Positions 7,945 through 13,580 of a stretch of DNA of 36,326 bases are shown one piece after another. Numbering within the stretch: position 1 is the stretch's first letter; each line of letters begins with the position of its first letter. Source of the stretch: a virus. The stretch spans positions 1-36,326 of the IMG/VR virus record IMGVR_UViG_3300032291_001037, one strand, 5' to 3'. The notes under the pieces are model-generated. The model saw nothing but the letters and a program-made list of their open reading frames with translations. It was not told the DNA's origin and made no database searches. Made by a program: the position numbers and the translations under genes.

Positions 7945-8575
7945 GAACTTGGTTTCCGTCTTTATAATACAAAAATAAGGGTTTAAATTTAAACTTTCGC
8001 GGCTCGTCTTTTTTCTTTTGGTATACACTAAAAGTCTTGGCGATTGATGGCTGCTTTAGCCTTCTTAGTGCTCTGTTCTCAATCTGTCTTATTCGCTCCC
8101 TGCTAATCCCGAAGTCAGCGGCTAATTCATCGAGCGTTTTGTCCTCAAAGAACCTGCCAGTTATAACTTTCTGCTCCCGTTCGCCTAACGTTTGGATTGC
8201 CCTGCCAACAGCTTCTGCATCAAGCACGCCTTGCACTATTTGTTCAGTGCCTTGCCCACTGGCAAGTTGCATTACAGCATCTTCGCTCATGCTAATTTCG
8301 CGTGAATTACGCTCAAGCGCCATGCCCCTTTGCTTTTCTGTCCATAAATATTCTGGTTCAGTTTGTAGTGCGGCAGATAATGTAAAGGCATTGTCAGTCC
8401 ATTCACCAGACCAAGCGTCAGTGGGCCTACGTTTCATATTGACGTATTGGTTTACCACTGCTTGACCTAGACCAGATATATTTCCTAGCTCCGTTTGACT
8501 GGGAATACCTAACTGCTTCATGCGTTGAATAATAAGGTTATTGCGAACGCTTACCTTAACAGAATATTCGTTCAT
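7934..8575 (-). CDS. Regulator with N-terminal HTH and C-terminal sigma-70 region 4
   Basis: A 213-residue DNA-binding protein. Residues 12-50 form an XRE-like HTH (MKQLGIPSQTELGNISGLGQ). Residues 122-178 are a clear sigma-70 region 4: TLGEREQKVITGRFFED, then LDELAADFGISRERIRQIEN and RALRRLK, the -35-binding HTH signature. No sigma region 2 is seen, so it cannot melt a promoter alone. The last 35 residues are very basic. The start has AGGAG upstream and overlaps the preceding gene by 4 nt. It may act as an activator or appropriator at phage promoters. The gene lies near the end of the early leftward operon, so late gene control is possible. Confidence 0.8.
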   Translation of the reverse strand: MNEYSVKVSVRNNLIIQRMKQLGIPSQTELGNISGLGQAVVNQYVNMKRRPTDAWSGEWTDNAFTLSAALQTEPEYLWTEKQRGMALERNSREISMSEDAVMQLASGQGTEQIVQGVLDAEAVGRAIQTLGEREQKVITGRFFEDKTLDELAADFGISRERIRQIENRALRRLKQPSIAKTFSVYQKKKDEPRKFKFKPLFLYYKDGNQVHDN

Positions 8576-8808
8576 TTGACCTGCTCCTGTGTTGCGCCCA
8601 ATTCCGTTAGCATCTTACGCAAATCCTTTATTTGGTTCTGTGCTGCCCTGCCATCAGAGGCTGAAATTGATAACGTAATAAAGCGACTGCCAGCGTTTGT
8701 TTTAACGATAAACTTTCTATGCTTGCCGCCCGTTTCAAATCGGTAGTCTTGAACGCCTTGCCAACGGCGTAATTCGTCCAATATATTTCGCTTGTCTCTA
8801 TGGTTCAT
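8572..8808 (-). CDS. Hypothetical protein, 78 residues
   Basis: A 78-residue protein with the core YRFETGGKHRKFIVKTNAGS and RFITLSISASD, followed by a helical end. The fold looks like a small beta-beta-alpha domain resembling HicA-type dsRNA-binding toxins (GGKHRKF), but the catalytic pattern is not convincing and no antitoxin is next to it. ATGA overlap couples it to the downstream HTH/sigma gene. The start region shares an 18-nt segment with the start region of the 8985 gene. Function unknown. Confidence 0.7.
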   Translation of the reverse strand: MNHRDKRNILDELRRWQGVQDYRFETGGKHRKFIVKTNAGSRFITLSISASDGRAAQNQIKDLRKMLTELGATQEQVK

Positions 8809-8820
8809 TTGCTTTGTTCC

Positions 8821-8985
8821 TTATACTAGTCTGGTGATAAATTTAACGCCTTCAACAATGCGACACTTAAACGCTTTGCCGCTGCTAATTATGTAACGCT
8901 TCATGCCAGCGTCATAACCTGATTGCCGTTCGACTGCTGCATTGCCATTCAGTTGCTCTATTGATTGGCGCAATCGCTCGTTCAT
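8821..8985 (-). CDS. Small hypothetical protein, 54 residues
   Basis: A 54-residue protein, MNERLRQSIEQLNGNAAVE to IVEGVKFITRLV. The ATG at 8985 overlaps the stop of the preceding 43-residue gene as ATGA, and GGAACAAAGCAA upstream gives the ribosome site. A longer frame up to 9051 overlaps that gene and lacks a site. It has a charged N-terminal helix and a beta-rich C-terminus. No family is recognised. It belongs to a run of small early proteins that may act on the host. Confidence 0.6.
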   Translation of the reverse strand: MNERLRQSIEQLNGNAAVERQSGYDAGMKRYIISSGKAFKCRIVEGVKFITRLV

Positions 8986-9113
8986 TTGCTTTGTTCCTGT
9001 TCTTTGCGGCGCTCTGCAAACGTCTTTCCGTCTGCACCGCGCAAAGGCCATGCGCTGTCGGATGATACACGGTGGCTTTTGCCCATAGGGGCTGCTTGTG
9101 CTGGCTTAATCAT
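8982..9113 (-). CDS. Small hypothetical protein, 43 residues
   Basis: A 43-residue protein (MIKPAQAAPMGKSHRVSSDS, then AWPLRGADGKTF and a charged helical end). The ATG at 9113 has a strong CGGAGG ribosome site about 9 nt upstream. It overlaps its neighbours by 8 nt (upstream) and 4 nt (downstream), the same tight packing seen along this operon. It is basic with no membrane segment. Function unknown. Confidence 0.6.
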   Translation of the reverse strand: MIKPAQAAPMGKSHRVSSDSAWPLRGADGKTFAERRKEQEQSK

Positions 9114-9294
9114 CTGCCAATACCTCCGGTGCTGGCTGCAAGCCTTCCATAAACTTTGCCCATACTGCCAAAGCGCCTTTTATAAACGGGCCGTCATCTT
9201 GCTCACCATCCCTAATCTGACGGATAAATTCTACGTTGCCATGCGTCATTGCCACATGGTCAGCGACTACACTCCTAAGCTCTATCAACGTCAT
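9106..9294 (-). CDS. Small hypothetical protein, 62 residues
   Basis: A 62-residue acidic helical protein (MTLIELRSVVADHVAMTHGN, ending EVLADD). AAAGGA lies upstream of the ATG at 9294 within the stop region of the 29-residue membrane peptide gene. The end overlaps the next gene by 8 nt. No motif is recognised. It is probably an accessory early gene. Confidence 0.6.
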   Translation of the reverse strand: MTLIELRSVVADHVAMTHGNVEFIRQIRDGEQDDGPFIKGALAVWAKFMEGLQPAPEVLADD

Positions 9295-9295
9295 C

Positions 9296-9385
9296 TTAAA
9301 ATGTCCTTTCCGTTGCGAACATTGTTATCATTACCGCAAACCATATTACTACAAGCCAAAACTGTGTCTTTGAAATTTTTTGCAT
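9296..9385 (-). CDS. Single-pass membrane peptide, 29 residues
   Basis: A 29-residue peptide: short polar start (MQKISKTQ), one hydrophobic helix (FWLVVIWFAVMITMFA), polar end (TERTF). The ribosome site AAGGAGATATATC before the ATG at 9385 is close to ideal, which is the main reason to believe in so small a gene. It lies 1 nt before the 9294 gene. Small membrane peptides in early operons may modify host envelope functions, but no role can be assigned. Confidence 0.6.
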   Translation of the reverse strand: MQKISKTQFWLVVIWFAVMITMFATERTF

Positions 9386-9396
9386 GATATATCTCC

Positions 9397-9570
9397 TTAA
9401 TTTTGTAGGCAGGATGCTGCACGTTTTGATATACGCGCCAATGTTCTTGCACCTTGCGTTCTAAGTTTGGTGTCTTGCTCGTAATTTACGTCGGCAATGT
9501 TTTTTATCCACTGCAAAGTTTCTTGCATTTCTGCAATTTGAGCCTTCAATTGCTTGATGTCAGTTTCCAT
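9397..9570 (-). CDS. Small coiled-coil protein, 57 residues
   Basis: A 57-residue protein starting METDIKQLKAQIAEMQETLQ, a heptad-like coiled coil, and ending with a basic segment. TTAGGAG lies 8 nt before the ATG at 9570. It is the first gene after the promoter at 9615-9655 and opens the distal leftward operon. The ribosome site of the next gene lies at its end. Function unknown. Confidence 0.65.
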   Translation of the reverse strand: METDIKQLKAQIAEMQETLQWIKNIADVNYEQDTKLRTQGARTLARISKRAASCLQN

Positions 9571-9588
9571 GGCTTACTCCTAAATGGC

Positions 9589-9601
9589 GGGGCGCGGCCC
9601 C
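9589..9601 (-). other. Short leader hairpin before the 9570 gene
   Basis: The untranslated leader of the distal leftward operon forms a GGGGC-CGC-GCCCC hairpin when read on the minus strand. A matching hairpin lies in the leader of the rightward operon at 15389-15401. The same short blocks surround both hairpins (AAGAGGGCATCA before, CGCCA and GGAG after), which implies a duplicated leader. It may protect the mRNA 5' end or control translation. Confidence 0.5.
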
Positions 9602-9614
9602 TTGCTGATGCCCT

Positions 9615-9655
9615 CTTATAAAATCGCATTTTACAAAAGAAAAGCGTTTTTTTCA
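9615..9655 (-). promoter_or_regulatory. Leftward early promoter of the shared phage type
   Basis: On the minus strand: TGAAAAAAACGC block (9655 to 9644), -35 TTTTCT, a 17-nt spacer and -10 TATAAG (9620 to 9615). The same layout occurs at 12711-12751, 15269-15309 and 15333-15373. It lies just after a terminator and 45 nt before the ATG at 9570, so it should restart transcription for the 9570-7768 genes. Confidence 0.7.
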
Positions 9656-9660
9656 TATTA

Positions 9661-9700
9661 TACAAAAATAATGGCGGGAAGCGCATTGCCACCCGCCATT
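9661..9700 (-). terminator. Intrinsic terminator of the recombination operon
   Basis: A 9-bp inverted repeat (AATGGCGGG at 9670-9678, CCCGCCATT at 9692-9700) is followed on the minus strand by ATTTTTGTAT. It lies 5 nt after the stop of the 9705-9935 gene and before the next promoter, which fits termination of the leftward SSB/recombination transcript. Confidence 0.65.
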
Positions 9701-9704
9701 TTGC

Positions 9705-9935
9705 TTAGAACAACGTGGGTTGTAAGCAGTATTGCCAGCCATATTTTTTGATGACTGCCTGTAAGCTTTCCTGTGTAAGCGTATGATGGCCAGCCTTTAG
9801 CTGTGCCTTCAACAATGCGGCAGAACTATCAGCGATAGCCTCTTTGCTCTGCCTGTAACGCTGCTCCAGATATTCAGACGGTGGCGGAATATTCCTTGTG
9901 CGCTTTGGCAACTCTGGTCGGGATTTCCTTATCAT
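9705..9935 (-). CDS. Hypothetical protein downstream of SSB
   Basis: A 76-residue protein, basic at the start (MIRKSRPELPKRTRNIPPPS) with a helical middle and an aromatic end (KKYGWQYCLQPTLF). The ATG at 9935 has AAGGGTGG 6-7 nt upstream; the GTG at 9944 lacks proper spacing. It lies 11 nt after the SSB gene and just before a terminator, so it is the last gene of the recombination unit. No family is recognised. Confidence 0.65.
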   Translation of the reverse strand: MIRKSRPELPKRTRNIPPPSEYLEQRYRQSKEAIADSSAALLKAQLKAGHHTLTQESLQAVIKKYGWQYCLQPTLF

Positions 9936-9946
9936 ATTTACCACCC

Positions 9947-10333
9947 TTAAAACGGAACGTCATCGTCAAGGTCTTGGTTGTTATCCCAAGATGTATGGTC
10001 ACCCTTTGACGGGTCAACGGACGCATCCAATGGCCGTGGCTCACCCCTAGCGCCGCCTGTATCAATGCTGCCAACCCGCACGTTGAATTGTGGCTTGCCT
10101 TCGTATTCGTCGTGCGTCAACTCGCCAGAAATAAAGACCTTCGTGCCTTTCTTGATGCTGCCAGCGAATGCTTCCGCTGCTTTGCCCCATAAGCTGCAAC
10201 GATACCAAACGCTTCCAGCATCGCGGCCAAAGCCATTCTTAACGCCAACATTGAAGCTTAGAACCTTGCTGTCGCGGGTGTCGCGCAATTCGGCATCCTT
10301 GCCGACGTTTCCTGATATTGTGATATTCTGCAT
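9947..10333 (-). CDS. ssb: Single-stranded DNA-binding protein
   Basis: A 128-residue OB-fold SSB. It opens with MQNITISGNVGKDAELRDT, has the VWYRCSLWGKAAEAF core and the KGTKVFISGELTHDEYEGK strand, and ends in an acidic tail DDDVPF that normally recruits partner proteins. It is somewhat shorter than bacterial SSB because the linker is short. GGGGA lies 8 nt before the ATG. It is encoded with the ERF annealase and YqaJ exonuclease, so it serves replication and recombination of phage DNA. Confidence 0.92.
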   Translation of the reverse strand: MQNITISGNVGKDAELRDTRDSKVLSFNVGVKNGFGRDAGSVWYRCSLWGKAAEAFAGSIKKGTKVFISGELTHDEYEGKPQFNVRVGSIDTGGARGEPRPLDASVDPSKGDHTSWDNNQDLDDDVPF

Positions 10334-10344
10334 TGATATTCCCC

Positions 10345-10578
10345 TTATAGACCAAGAGCGGTTAAATATGTGTCGAGCACGGCTTGATATTCCTGACGGT
10401 CATTATCTTCCATTGCACGAAGGCGTATAACGGCACGAACGATTTTGACGTCATAACCATGCGCTTTTGTTTCGTTGTAAACGTCGCGGATGTCATCTTG
10501 GATGCCCTTCTTTTCTTCGTTCAAACGCTCAATACGCTCAATCAAAAGACGTAACTGCTCGGTATGTGGTTCACTCAT
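10345..10578 (-). CDS. GapR-like DUF2312 protein
   Basis: A 77-residue protein of the DUF2312 family, whose studied member is GapR, a nucleoid protein of Caulobacter that binds overtwisted DNA. The pattern [20 protein letters not shown], then [19 protein letters not shown] and RLR, is characteristic. The ATG at 10578 has GGAG 8 nt upstream. A GTG at 10587 is less likely. The family is largely alphaproteobacterial, which points to the host class. In a phage it may assist replication fork progression or replace host GapR. Confidence 0.88.
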   Translation of the reverse strand: MSEPHTEQLRLLIERIERLNEEKKGIQDDIRDVYNETKAHGYDVKIVRAVIRLRAMEDNDRQEYQAVLDTYLTALGL

Positions 10579-10951
10579 ATTCTTCACTCCATTTTACGCC
10601 ATGCTTGCTTGCATATGCGTAGATAAACTCAATCAGGTCTGACATTTGCGCCTTGGTTAGCTTTGATGTCCTAAACCCTATTGGGAAGGGCTGGTTATCC
10701 AACCCCATCTCAAATTTCACTTCGTGGCCCAGTGCCGCCATAAAGATGCACTTCCACACTTCTGGTATATGCGCTCTGCCTTCTGGCTTTGCGCGGCTTA
10801 TATCGGACAGCATGGCCCACATCTTTGCGTTCTGGTCATCACTGCGCTTTGCTGCACTTACCTTTACGACTGCATCCTGTGGAGCCTTGTCGATAAGCTG
10901 GTGCGCTAATCGCCTTTGATGCTCACCGCGAAGCCAAACTGTTTGCGTCAT
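10571..10951 (-). CDS. ninB: NinB-like recombination protein
   Basis: A 126-residue protein with the NinB pattern: [20 protein letters not shown] near residues 30-49, a [16 protein letters not shown] segment, then [20 protein letters not shown]. Lambda NinB (Orf) binds single-stranded DNA and helps load annealing protein in RecF-type recombination. It lies between a DUF968-like HNH gene and the GapR-like gene, with 4-8 nt overlaps. The association with ERF and YqaJ supports the call. Confidence 0.85.
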   Translation of the reverse strand: MTQTVWLRGEHQRRLAHQLIDKAPQDAVVKVSAAKRSDDQNAKMWAMLSDISRAKPEGRAHIPEVWKCIFMAALGHEVKFEMGLDNQPFPIGFRTSKLTKAQMSDLIEFIYAYASKHGVKWSEEYE

Positions 10952-11280
10952 TGCCCTTGTGCCTCTTTAATTTCTCTGGCCTTCGGGCTGGCTTTGCAAA
11001 ACGCTTCAATCAAGCCCTCAATGTCAATGCCTTTCCAAAATGTTTGCTCACCAACTGTATGCTGCTGGATATGATGGGTGCGGCATAGTGGGACTACTCG
11101 CCAATCATCTGGCTTTTGTCCCATCCCTGTGTTGCTGCCAAAACGAACGTGAGCGCACTCAATAGGCATATCCTGACAGCCATTGATGCAGCAATGAAAG
11201 CCCCTAATAAAATTAAGATGGCCCTGTGAGCGCCACCGCGACGTGCGCTTTGGCTTCTTTGCGATGCGGCTAGGTAACAT
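10948..11280 (-). CDS. DUF968/YbcO-like HNH-type nuclease
   Basis: A 110-residue protein with a Cys/His-rich nuclease core: FHCCINGCQD, ECAHVRFGSNTG, GMGQKPDDWRVVPLCRTHH and HTVGE. These match the DUF968/YbcO family, phage HNH-like nucleases thought to resolve recombination intermediates. The ATG at 11280 has GAGG 6 nt upstream and is preferred over a TTG at 11286. It overlaps the upstream HTH gene by 11 nt. The Cys pairs suggest a structural zinc. Confidence 0.82.
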   Translation of the reverse strand: MLPSRIAKKPKRTSRWRSQGHLNFIRGFHCCINGCQDMPIECAHVRFGSNTGMGQKPDDWRVVPLCRTHHIQQHTVGEQTFWKGIDIEGLIEAFCKASPKAREIKEAQGQ

Positions 11281-11491
11281 TTTCAACCTCTAGGCTGTAT
11301 TCTGCGATAAGGGCTGGCTCACCAAAGCGGTTGACCACTTCAACGCGCTTGGTTCCTATCTTATGCCCTTCTTGGCGCAAGTCATAAATTACCGCGCTTA
11401 AGCGATAAATGCCAAGGTCGCGCCATGCTTCTAATGGCTGCAACGAGCCTTTTTCTTTAAGATGCGATAACACCCTATCCGTCTGTGCCAT
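11270..11491 (-). CDS. Small helix-turn-helix protein (HTH_39-like)
   Basis: A 73-residue winged-helix-like protein: VLSHLKEKGSLQPLEAWRDL, GIYRLSAVIYDLRQEGHKIG, then FGEPALIAEYSL. The 'G-Y-R-LSA-IYDLR-EGH-I' pattern is typical of the HTH_39 family, common in phage genomes. It shares one base with the preceding exonuclease stop and overlaps the nuclease gene. The likely role is DNA binding; the target is unknown. Confidence 0.85.
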   Translation of the reverse strand: MAQTDRVLSHLKEKGSLQPLEAWRDLGIYRLSAVIYDLRQEGHKIGTKRVEVVNRFGEPALIAEYSLEVENVT

Positions 11492-12123
11492 TATGCCTCT
11501 CCTATTTTTGATAACGCTTTTACGTCTGCATCGACCTCTGCAAGAAACTCGATAACTTCGCTTTCTAAAATTTTCAGCATATCATCGTCACGTTGCACGC
11601 GCTGGATGTAGAGCATAAGATGGTCTGGCATCCGTGGGTCGAAACTTACAAAGTCGCACCATTCGCGGTCAGTGCAAGCCATTTGCCACTGCATCTGCAA
11701 AAGATACCTATGAGCAATCAAATTGCTTTTAAGGGTTTCGATGTGCGTAGCTGAATTAGGACATTTAATCTCAATGCAACCTGTCCAGCCAACAAGTCCG
11801 TCAGGGCTGGCGTGAGTGCCGACAATGGTTGGATGCTTATATAGCCCTACCTCTGATACATCGCGCCCTGTGACGAAGCTGTAGGCAATGCGTGCTTCTT
11901 CTTCTTTATCTACTCCCCATTGCATCGCTGCACTGCGGATAAAGCCTTCGTCCTGCTGGCCTGTGAGCCGTTCGACCACAAGCTTAGCACGAAGGTTTGC
12001 TCGTGACGCTCCCCAGCCAGATTTAGTCTTGGCTAGGGCGTCGGCTAGTTGGGAAGCGCCAAGGCTCCCGCAACGCTCTGCATACCACTCGGGGCTGCGC
12101 TGGATAATATCTGCGTCCGTCAT
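11491..12123 (-). CDS. YqaJ-family recombination exonuclease
   Basis: A 210-residue PD-(D/E)XK exonuclease of the YqaJ/lambda-exo family. Recognisable motifs are RSPEWYAERCGSLGAS near the start, WGVDKEEEARIAY (helix carrying the first acidic residue), ASPDGLVG and the catalytic EIKCP, then YLLQMQWQMACTDRE. It degrades one strand of double-stranded DNA to make 3' overhangs for the annealing protein encoded just upstream (12120-12680), as in Red-type systems. The start overlaps the annealase stop by 4 nt, so the pair is translationally coupled. Confidence 0.92.
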   Translation of the reverse strand: MTDADIIQRSPEWYAERCGSLGASQLADALAKTKSGWGASRANLRAKLVVERLTGQQDEGFIRSAAMQWGVDKEEEARIAYSFVTGRDVSEVGLYKHPTIVGTHASPDGLVGWTGCIEIKCPNSATHIETLKSNLIAHRYLLQMQWQMACTDREWCDFVSFDPRMPDHLMLYIQRVQRDDDMLKILESEVIEFLAEVDADVKALSKIGEA

Positions 12124-12680
12124 GCTAGTTTCTTTTCTAATGCTGACTTAACTGCATCAAAGCGACTTTCCGGCAATTCATCAAGCGCGTCGATTTTGTA
12201 ATGCTTGCAAAGCAAAGCTAGGTCAGTTTCCGTGCGGAACACTAATTCTTCTAAAAAGGCGAATTGGTCTTTGCTGATAAACTTAGCCCGTGGCGCTGGT
12301 TCGCTTTTGCCTGTGGTAGCATCCAAAGCGTCATGCTCGACAATGCAAAGGGCTGCCGTCCAGAGGTAGCGGGTGCTGTATGTCTCGCAAGCGCCAATGT
12401 TCTGTATCTCATGGCAACCTTTAAGATTGGCTGAACCCATTGGGCTGTGAATGATGACTTGGCTACCATCTTCGACATCGACAATGTGCATCGACGCTGT
12501 AGTTTCCGAAAAGCTAATGATGGCGCACAAACCGACATCGTTAAAGATGCGGAGGGCTGGAATTACAAAGTCCGATAGCTCGAAGTATTTGTAACCCGCA
12601 AAGGTATTATGGCCCGACTTTTTAAGGGGCAATGCGTGGAAGGCAATCCGCGCTTCGTTAATCTTTTTATGCACTGGCAT
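12120..12680 (-). CDS. ERF-family single-strand annealing protein
   Basis: A 186-residue protein of the ERF family. The N-terminal signature reads INEARIAFHALPLKKSGHNT then FAGYKYFELSDFVIPALR; the SANLKGCHEIQNIGACETYS and TRYLWTAAL stretch is also typical. It anneals complementary strands produced by the exonuclease gene that follows. It is the first gene of the leftward recombination operon, with AAGGAGATACCAA before the ATG and the promoter at 12711-12751 upstream. Confidence 0.9.
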   Translation of the reverse strand: MPVHKKINEARIAFHALPLKKSGHNTFAGYKYFELSDFVIPALRIFNDVGLCAIISFSETTASMHIVDVEDGSQVIIHSPMGSANLKGCHEIQNIGACETYSTRYLWTAALCIVEHDALDATTGKSEPAPRAKFISKDQFAFLEELVFRTETDLALLCKHYKIDALDELPESRFDAVKSALEKKLA

Positions 12681-12710
12681 TTGGTATCTCCTTTTTTATT
12701 TGCCAAAGCC

Positions 12711-12751
12711 CTTGTAATCAATTCACATAAGATTAAAAGCGTTTTTTATCA
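12711..12751 (-). promoter_or_regulatory. Leftward early promoter for the ERF/YqaJ operon
   Basis: Minus strand: TGATAAAAAACGC block (12751 to 12739), -35 TTTTAA, a 16-nt spacer and -10 TACAAG (12716 to 12711). It is the weakest match of the four shared-type promoters but keeps the 12-mer AAAAAACGCTTT and the spacing. The predicted start is about 25 nt before the ATG at 12680. It lies in the divergent gap to the HTH gene at 12773. Confidence 0.65.
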
Positions 12752-12772
12752 CCAACCGAAAGAAAGTTTGAA

Positions 12773-12979
12773 ATGACAAATGTAGAACAAGCTGTTGCGG
12801 ACTTTTATGGAATAGCCAAAGCGCATAAAATTAGGGCTTATCAGATAGCGAACGAAGCTGGCCTTACTCGCGTCACGCTGTCTAACTGGAAAAGCAAACG
12901 CAACGAACCAACCCTTGGCGCATGGCTTTTGGCTAATGATGCGCTTGACCGCTTAGTAGAGCAAAAACTAAAGGCATGA
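12773..12979 (+). CDS. Small HTH (Cro/XRE-like) protein
   Basis: A 68-residue protein with one helix-turn-helix: FYGIAKAHKIRAYQIANEAG then LTRVTLSNWKSKRNEPTLG. It is divergent from the leftward recombination operon and separated from it by 92 nt that hold the leftward promoter, the classic position of a Cro-like regulator. GAAAG lies upstream of the ATG. It could bind the TGAAAAAAACGC blocks, but this is inference. The next gene overlaps as ATGA. Confidence 0.8.
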   Translation: MTNVEQAVADFYGIAKAHKIRAYQIANEAGLTRVTLSNWKSKRNEPTLGAWLLANDALDRLVEQKLKA

Positions 12980-13320
12980 GGCGCTTCGGCAAATATCGCG
13001 CCGTTAAGTCGCATTGCAACTCTGGACATACACACGATAGCAAGCGTGAGGCTATCAGGTGCAATGAACTGCACGCATTACAAGAGGCTGGCGCGATAAG
13101 CGAATTGACAGTGCATCCGCAATACTGGTTCGTTATCAATGGTCGGCAGCTTAAGCACGCTAATGGTAGGCGCGTTGGCTATAAATCCGATTTTGAATAT
13201 ATCGAAAATGGCGCAAAAATCACTGAAGACGTAAAAGGCGTCATCGTTCGTGATTGGCCTTTGCGCCGCGCCGTATTTATTGCGCTGTTCCCTGACCGCC
13301 AGTTGCGTGAAACCAAATAA
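12976..13320 (+). CDS. DUF1064 family nuclease-like protein
   Basis: A 114-residue protein of the DUF1064 family of phage PD-(D/E)XK nuclease-like proteins. Pattern: GKYRAVKS, then DSKREAIRCNELHALQEAGA, ISELTVHPQYW, YKSDFEYIENG and EDVKGVIVRDWPLRRAVF. The conserved acidic residues of SDFEY and EDVKG are the expected catalytic site. Related proteins act as resolvase-like or recombination nucleases. The start overlaps the HTH gene by 4 nt. The stop runs directly into a leftward terminator. Confidence 0.88.
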   Translation: MRRFGKYRAVKSHCNSGHTHDSKREAIRCNELHALQEAGAISELTVHPQYWFVINGRQLKHANGRRVGYKSDFEYIENGAKITEDVKGVIVRDWPLRRAVFIALFPDRQLRETK

Positions 13321-13371
13321 AAAGGGGTGACCGAAGCCACCCCAAGGTTACATTGATAAGGAGGAACCAAT
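13314..13371 (-). ncRNA. Candidate small RNA with anti-Shine-Dalgarno stretch
   Basis: A leftward promoter at 13378-13406 predicts a start near 13371, and the terminator at 13319-13343 predicts an end near 13316, giving an RNA of about 55 nt. Its 5' single-stranded part contains GGTTCCTCCTTATC, complementary to strong ribosome sites (AAGGAGGA). On the plus strand this is an AAGGAGG with no usable ORF after it, which supports a role on the minus strand. CCUCC-loop small RNAs are known in Alphaproteobacteria. Predicted only, no expression evidence. Confidence 0.4.
13319..13343 (-). terminator. Strong leftward intrinsic terminator
   Basis: Read on the minus strand: GGGGTG stem, CTTCGG tetraloop region, CACCCC stem, then TTTTTATTTG. 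The UUCG-type loop and T-run make a textbook intrinsic terminator. On the plus strand the hairpin is followed by AAGG, so it is not suited to ending the DUF1064 message. No annotated leftward gene enters it, which points to a small leftward RNA. Confidence 0.7.
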
Positions 13372-13377
13372 TCGCGG

Positions 13378-13406
13378 AAAATACGCATAGTTTCTGCGGA
13401 GGTCAA
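13378..13406 (-). promoter_or_regulatory. Leftward sigma-70-like promoter for the candidate small RNA
   Basis: On the minus strand: -35 TTGACC (13406 to 13401; 5 of 6 to TTGACA), a 17-nt spacer and -10 TATTTT (13383 to 13378; 4 of 6 to TATAAT). It differs from the shared phage promoter type because the TGAAAAAAACGC block is missing. Chance occurrence in an intergenic region cannot be excluded. Confidence 0.45.
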
Positions 13407-13458
13407 TCACACGCGAAAATTCAGTTTTACAAATGTGTTTGTCTGTTTATAGGAGAGC

Positions 13459-13501
13459 GAGCGGGGAGTGCTGAAAGGCAAGAAAAGCACTCAACCCGCT
13501 C
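13459..13501 (+). other. Long two-part hairpin in the leader of the replication genes
   Basis: GAGCGGG (13459-13465) pairs with CCCGCTC (13495-13501), and AGTGCT (13467-13472) with AGCACT (13486-13491), leaving a 1/3-nt internal loop and a 13-nt purine-rich apical loop. It lies in the 256-nt untranslated stretch between the DUF1064 and initiator genes. No T-run follows, so a regulatory RNA fold is more likely than a terminator. The remainder of the stretch holds the small RNA region and the 15-codon leader ORF. Confidence 0.5.
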
Positions 13502-13532
13502 TAACAACGCCCATCTAGGAGGCATCGCTATA

Positions 13533-13580
13533 ATGAGTAATAAACGCCATAAATCTATGACGCAAGGGGCTTTGCAATGA
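13533..13580 (+). CDS. Leader peptide of 15 residues before the replication initiator
   Basis: ATG at 13533 with a strong TAGGAGG ribosome site 10 nt upstream, encoding the basic peptide MSNKRHKSMTQGALQ. Its TGA overlaps the initiator ATG (ATGA at 13577). The initiator has no ribosome site of its own, so translation of the peptide probably feeds ribosomes to it. The peptide itself may have no function. Confidence 0.5.
   Translation: MSNKRHKSMTQGALQ

Noticed and set aside
8037-8465. Plus-strand frame of 142 codons opposite the HTH/sigma gene
   Set aside because: The opposite strand encodes unmistakable HTH and sigma region 4 motifs; this frame shows none.
8572-8808. HicA-type toxin
   Set aside because: Only a GGKHRKF-like segment is similar. 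The catalytic His context and a partner antitoxin gene are lacking.
8965-9387. Plus-strand frame of 140 codons across several small minus-strand genes
   Set aside because: The minus-strand genes have good ribosome sites and 4-8 nt overlaps in series; the plus-strand frame has neither.
13468-13518. GTG-started 16-residue ORF (VLKGKKSTQPALTTPI) ahead of the leader peptide
   Set aside because: Start lies inside the long hairpin with poor ribosome-site spacing. Too short and unsupported for annotation, although its TAG abuts the next ribosome site.
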